Assembly (NCBI GenBank): GCA_035457505.1
Contig: DATIBL010000116.1
Location: 1 to 5,493 of the forward strand
Direction of reading: 5' to 3'
Origin: DATIBL01 sp035457505
Lineage (GTDB): Bacteria; Patescibacteriota; Minisyncoccia; Phycocordibacterales; UBA6899
Length of the DNA stretch: 5,493 bases
Below, in pieces: positions 4,301-5,493 of this stretch; the first letter of the stretch is position 1; each line of letters begins with the position of its first letter. Made by a program: the position numbers and the translations under genes. Under the pieces are notes generated by a model. The model worked only from the letters and a program-made list of their open reading frames with translations. It was not told the origin of the DNA and searched no databases.

Positions 4301-5493
4301 GTTGCGTTCACTTCGACGGTCTTTGAGAGCCAAGCGATCGTGTTGCCGTTCGAAAATGTCGTAGATGCGATATGGTGAAAATACGTCGTCTGGTATGCCT
4401 CGCTCGTGGCGTCCGCCGTTTCGTTGACTGCACTCGTCACGGCATCCACACCGATCGTGATCAATCCCGTCGTGAGCGAGGTGACATCAGAGTGATTCAT
4501 GAGCGATTCGAGATACGCGCTGCGGTACGTCTTGGTCGCCGTCTCCGTGAGCATGAGGTGAATGCCTTTGTTGTACCACTGGTTTCCCGTCGCACTCACA
4601 CCTTGCTGCGACGCTGAGAAGGTCACGCTTTTTGTCACATTCGATCCGGCAGCGCCGCTCCAGGTAAATGTTGCCCACGCTTCGATCGCAGAGACCGACC
4701 CGCCCGCAGAGAACTGTGTCGCGCCGGCGATCGTAGTCGGACTCGTATAGAAATTTCCCGCATCCGCACTCATGTCGTGCACGATCGTCGGCGTATCGCC
4801 AGCACGCGCCGACCCCGCGGTGATCGCATACACTTTGTTGCGCTCGGTCGTTGTTCCGACCTTATGATAGACCGTATAGTTGCCTGCCGCGACCGGTGCA
4901 ATATGCGACCGCAGCCAAAGATGCTTCATCTGCATGCCCGGGTTCGAGACGTCGATCGACGTCGTCGCAAATGCATTCTTCGTGGTTCCCGGCGCCGCAA
5001 GCCGCTGATCGATAAAATAGCGCACCGTCTCCGTCTGCTCTGCCGCATCCGTCGCATACCGATACGTCACCACCAGCTCTCCCCCAAGCACATTGATCGG
5101 GACCGTGCCGAGCGTAATATCGAGCGTCTGTGCAGTATTGCGATTGAAATCCGACCCGCCGACTGCAGGAGTCCAAGACACGTTCACCGTCATGTCGTTT
5201 GCGATCGTTTCGTTCCAGTTGAACGCCGGTCCTGCGGCACCACCATTGATCTGCGGCTGGAGCGTGGAGGCATTCGTCGAATCCACCTCGCCCTGGATCT
5301 CGAAGAACACGTCGAGAATGTCGGCGTCAGCGGCGGCGTCAGGAATATCCGCAAGGTAGGAGAACGAACAGGTCGCAGCGGCCGCGCACTGCGCCTGCCG
5401 TGTTCCCGTATCGGTCCCGTTCGTCGAATCAAGCGGGAAACGCACGGTCTTGGTCTCCGTATGCGCGGAGGCGGAATAGTCCTGCTCGTAGGT
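844..5493 (-). CDS. Giant modular secreted/surface repeat protein, 5' end outside window
   Basis: The frame is open from the right edge to TAA at 844-846, giving 1549 residues. The GTG at 5445 is an internal valine of a repeat (TKTVRF), not a start; the true start and any signal peptide lie beyond 5493. Numbering from the window edge, the modules are: end of a module (1-13); A1 (14-154); A2 (155-418); B (about 430-590); A1' (597-737); A2' (738-1001); two diverged related modules (about 1010-1200 and 1202-1379); and a C-terminal module (1380-1549) ending SGRIVYVVVPMF. A1, A2 and B each open with a TVRF/TVRY/TVEF strand and close with a VVTY-like strand, as expected of beta-sandwich modules. 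The protein is Thr/Ser/Ala-rich with few lysines and has no visible membrane helix or LPxTG sorting signal. Cysteines are few and paired: C36/C42 and C619/C625 (C-x5-C), C1468/C1475. The last three modules resemble Patescibacteria surface proteins I recall; their function is not established. Cell-surface attachment or adhesion is inferred from architecture only. No enzyme motif is seen. Confidence 0.93.
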   Translation of the reverse strand, partial: TYEQDYSASAHTETKTVRFPLDSTNGTDTGTRQAQCAAAATCSFSYLADIPDAAADADILDVFFEIQGEVDSTNASTLQPQINGGAAGPAFNWNETIANDMTVNVSWTPAVGGSDFNRNTAQTLDITLGTVPINVLGGELVVTYRYATDAAEQTETVRYFIDQRLAAPGTTKNAFATTSIDVSNPGMQMKHLWLRSHIAPVAAGNYTVYHKVGTTTERNKVYAITAGSARAGDTPTIVHDMSADAGNFYTSPTTIAGATQFSAGGSVSAIEAWATFTWSGAAGSNVTKSVTFSASQQGVSATGNQWYNKGIHLMLTETATKTYRSAYLESLMNHSDVTSLTTGLITIGVDAVTSAVNETADATSEAYQTTYFHHIASTTFSNGNTIAWLSKTVEVNATHSMAEEVFFGGIIIVTYDAALGETPETPSKKQLRTVEFLLGGASDNTARADNANVYAGASWNAVKGTAGTKNIVIEGRNIHVVNAFLDVSFALASAVNVNNLSVTIDVEGSSAAGTDARVAEELSLAPFQTSGVTGYLRSTHDVTAFFDRQTDAAWSAGLSVVAGVQADLSGAGNRALTNAKLVVTYESDFTLVPHTQTKTVRFPLNSTNGSDRGTRAAVCAAAATCSFAYTADIPDAAADADILDVFFEIQGEVNSASVSTLQPQINGGTAGPAFNWVETFTDDTIVNASWTPAVGGSDFNRNTAQTLDITLGTVPVNVLGGELVVTYRYSSGATAQTETVRYFLDQRTTAPGATRNNFSTTSITVSNVGFSMKHVWYKIHTAPTAGNTFTVFGKVGTSTEASIGYTIAATNPRAADTPTIIFDLTDRAGNFFASTTAVTGATQFSAGGAPPSVEAYFTFTWRGDLHGTTTRSVLFSAAQQGNADVASEMNNRSAEVMLPETVQKTYRDAYLETGFTHSDTTSIAVGTVSIAVNASSTVVTESTDGTNEAFSAIYFHHIASTTFSNGNIIPWTHRALEISETHSTANEGFFGNMIVVTYDAAHELKTPKFIQNYFRMYTDNDALKPTDPWPAGVVDLGENAEIGTTDFPPVSGDRIRMRMSYQVATTTLVATSTAFKLQYAARSSTCAAATGWADVGAIGSGAIWRGFDTSVLDDRALSNDPPIGGDLVLSVADRAGKFSEQNPSDYNPFAVAVGEDAEYDWVIEQNSAATNTPYCFRMIESNGTLFDRYDFYPAVRTAGYLPETKNWRWYGDETNETPTTALADENTAPSNMTQNDLLKLRITVNETNAENGPDQKFRLQFSDTADFSSGVFFVEATTTCSVASVWCYGDGADEDNDAITTRVLTDSAANGRHNESPMASSTYDAPASTAVEFEFTVRNAGGAPNATYFFRLYDVSHTHPVALGTGESYPSLSTEGTALTVTIIGLATSTVTEGVTTDVASSPTEVQFGTLPFNTNIDTAQRVRVTTNANRGYKVYVSALQGMLNGHGTEIPVVTGTNASPSAWATGCGVSASGCLGYHAGDDALDGGSTRFLVDDTFAGLETTAREIVYSPGAVTDEDTDIVYRLRASEWQEEGEYSGRIVYVVVPMF
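1357..2466 (-). other. Two diverged tandem modules before the C-terminus
   Basis: Residues of about 1010-1200 and 1202-1379 look like distant copies of one module. Shared landmarks in the same order are: an aromatic start (FRMYTDND; WRWYGDE), a Pro-rich stretch leading to LGENAEI or LADENTA, a basic strand (RIRMRMSY; LLKLRITV), FKLQY or FRLQF, a cysteine and tryptophan part (TCAAATGW; CSVASVWC), and a late strand ending YCFRM or YFFRL followed by YP. The opening with DPWPAG and LGEN matches a pattern I recall in many Patescibacteria surface proteins. Confidence 0.5.
2491..3714 (-). repeat. Long coding repeat, copy 2 (modules A1'-A2')
   Basis: Residues 594-1001 repeat residues 11-418 with an offset of exactly 583 codons. 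The same 1749-base shift was confirmed at the start, at several internal points (for example 2600 against 4349, and 3413 against 5162) and at the end, so there is no net length change over the block. By eye the A1 half is about four-fifths identical in protein, the A2 half about half. After this copy the sequence leaves the repeat scheme, passing from TYDAA directly to the C-terminal modules instead of to a B module. Confidence 0.88.
3715..4239 (-). other. Single spacer module B between the two long repeats
   Basis: Residues 419-593 form a module seen once in full. A linker (LGETPETPSKKQ) leads into RTVEFLLGG, followed by beta-rich sequence including NIVIEGRNIHVVNAFLDVSF and a closing NAKLVVTYESDF. 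The first residues in the window (TYEQDYSASAHTETKT) correspond to its closing part (TYESDFTLVPHTQTKT), which implies another B module just beyond the right edge. Confidence 0.7.
4240..5463 (-). repeat. Long coding repeat, copy 1 (modules A1-A2)
   Basis: Residues 11-418 form the first copy in the window. The A1 half keeps the C-x5-C pair (CAAAATC), a DAAADADILDVFFEIQGEV segment, GGSDFNRNTAQTLDITLG and GGELVVTYRY identically with copy 2. The A2 half keeps TVRYF, GATQFSAGG and HHIASTTFSNGN. At DNA level there are exact runs, including 30 bases at 5056-5085 (3307-3336 in copy 2) and 23 bases at 5288-5310 (3539-3561), so the duplication is fairly recent or kept similar by conversion. Confidence 0.88.

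Noticed and set aside
5443..5445. GTG as the start codon of the large gene
   Set aside because: The frame stays open to the window edge, and the 16 codons before it encode repeat sequence homologous to the segment before the second copy. The GTG is the valine of TKTVRF.

Overview
The window looks like a piece of a Patescibacteria (CPR, Parcubacteria-type) chromosome. The main reason is the C-terminal third of the large minus-strand protein. Its modules (start 'QNYFRMYTDNDALKPTDPWP', a later 'NWRWYGDE', end 'GRIVYVVVPMF') resemble very large surface proteins I remember as common in that radiation. This is recalled family knowledge, not a search result. TGA and TAA both act as ordinary stops, so the UGA-glycine code of Gracilibacteria/Absconditabacteria is not suggested.

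Layout. Positions 30-368 (+) hold a small gene for a single-pass membrane protein with a zinc-ribbon-like pair of CxxC motifs. It has a good ribosome binding site and is followed by a clear intrinsic terminator (389-412). Positions 413-843 hold no gene I can support but are rich in inverted repeats: a 9-bp hairpin at 509-549, a hairpin at 638-671, and a long rod-like imperfect hairpin at 721-845 whose right arm runs into the stop codon of the next gene. Two of these hairpins share a sequence motif and differ by a compensatory base-pair change, so the pairing itself seems to be maintained. Positions 844-5493 (-) are one uninterrupted reading frame of 1549 residues that enters from beyond the right edge of the window.

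The large protein is modular. A block of about 408 residues occurs twice, offset by exactly 583 codons (1749 nt) wherever checked. Each block is two beta-rich modules, and a different single module separates the blocks. The first residues in the window match the end of that separating module, so the array probably continues upstream. After the repeats come two diverged related modules and a C-terminal module of about 170 residues. The protein is Thr/Ser/Ala-rich and lysine-poor, has no predicted membrane segment in the visible part, and is best read as a secreted or cell-surface fibre or adhesin-like protein of unknown partner.

The two genes converge and share no obvious pathway. The possible novelty lies in the structured intergenic DNA and in the architecture of the repeat protein; no enzyme system, mobile element gene, tRNA, rRNA or CRISPR array is visible.
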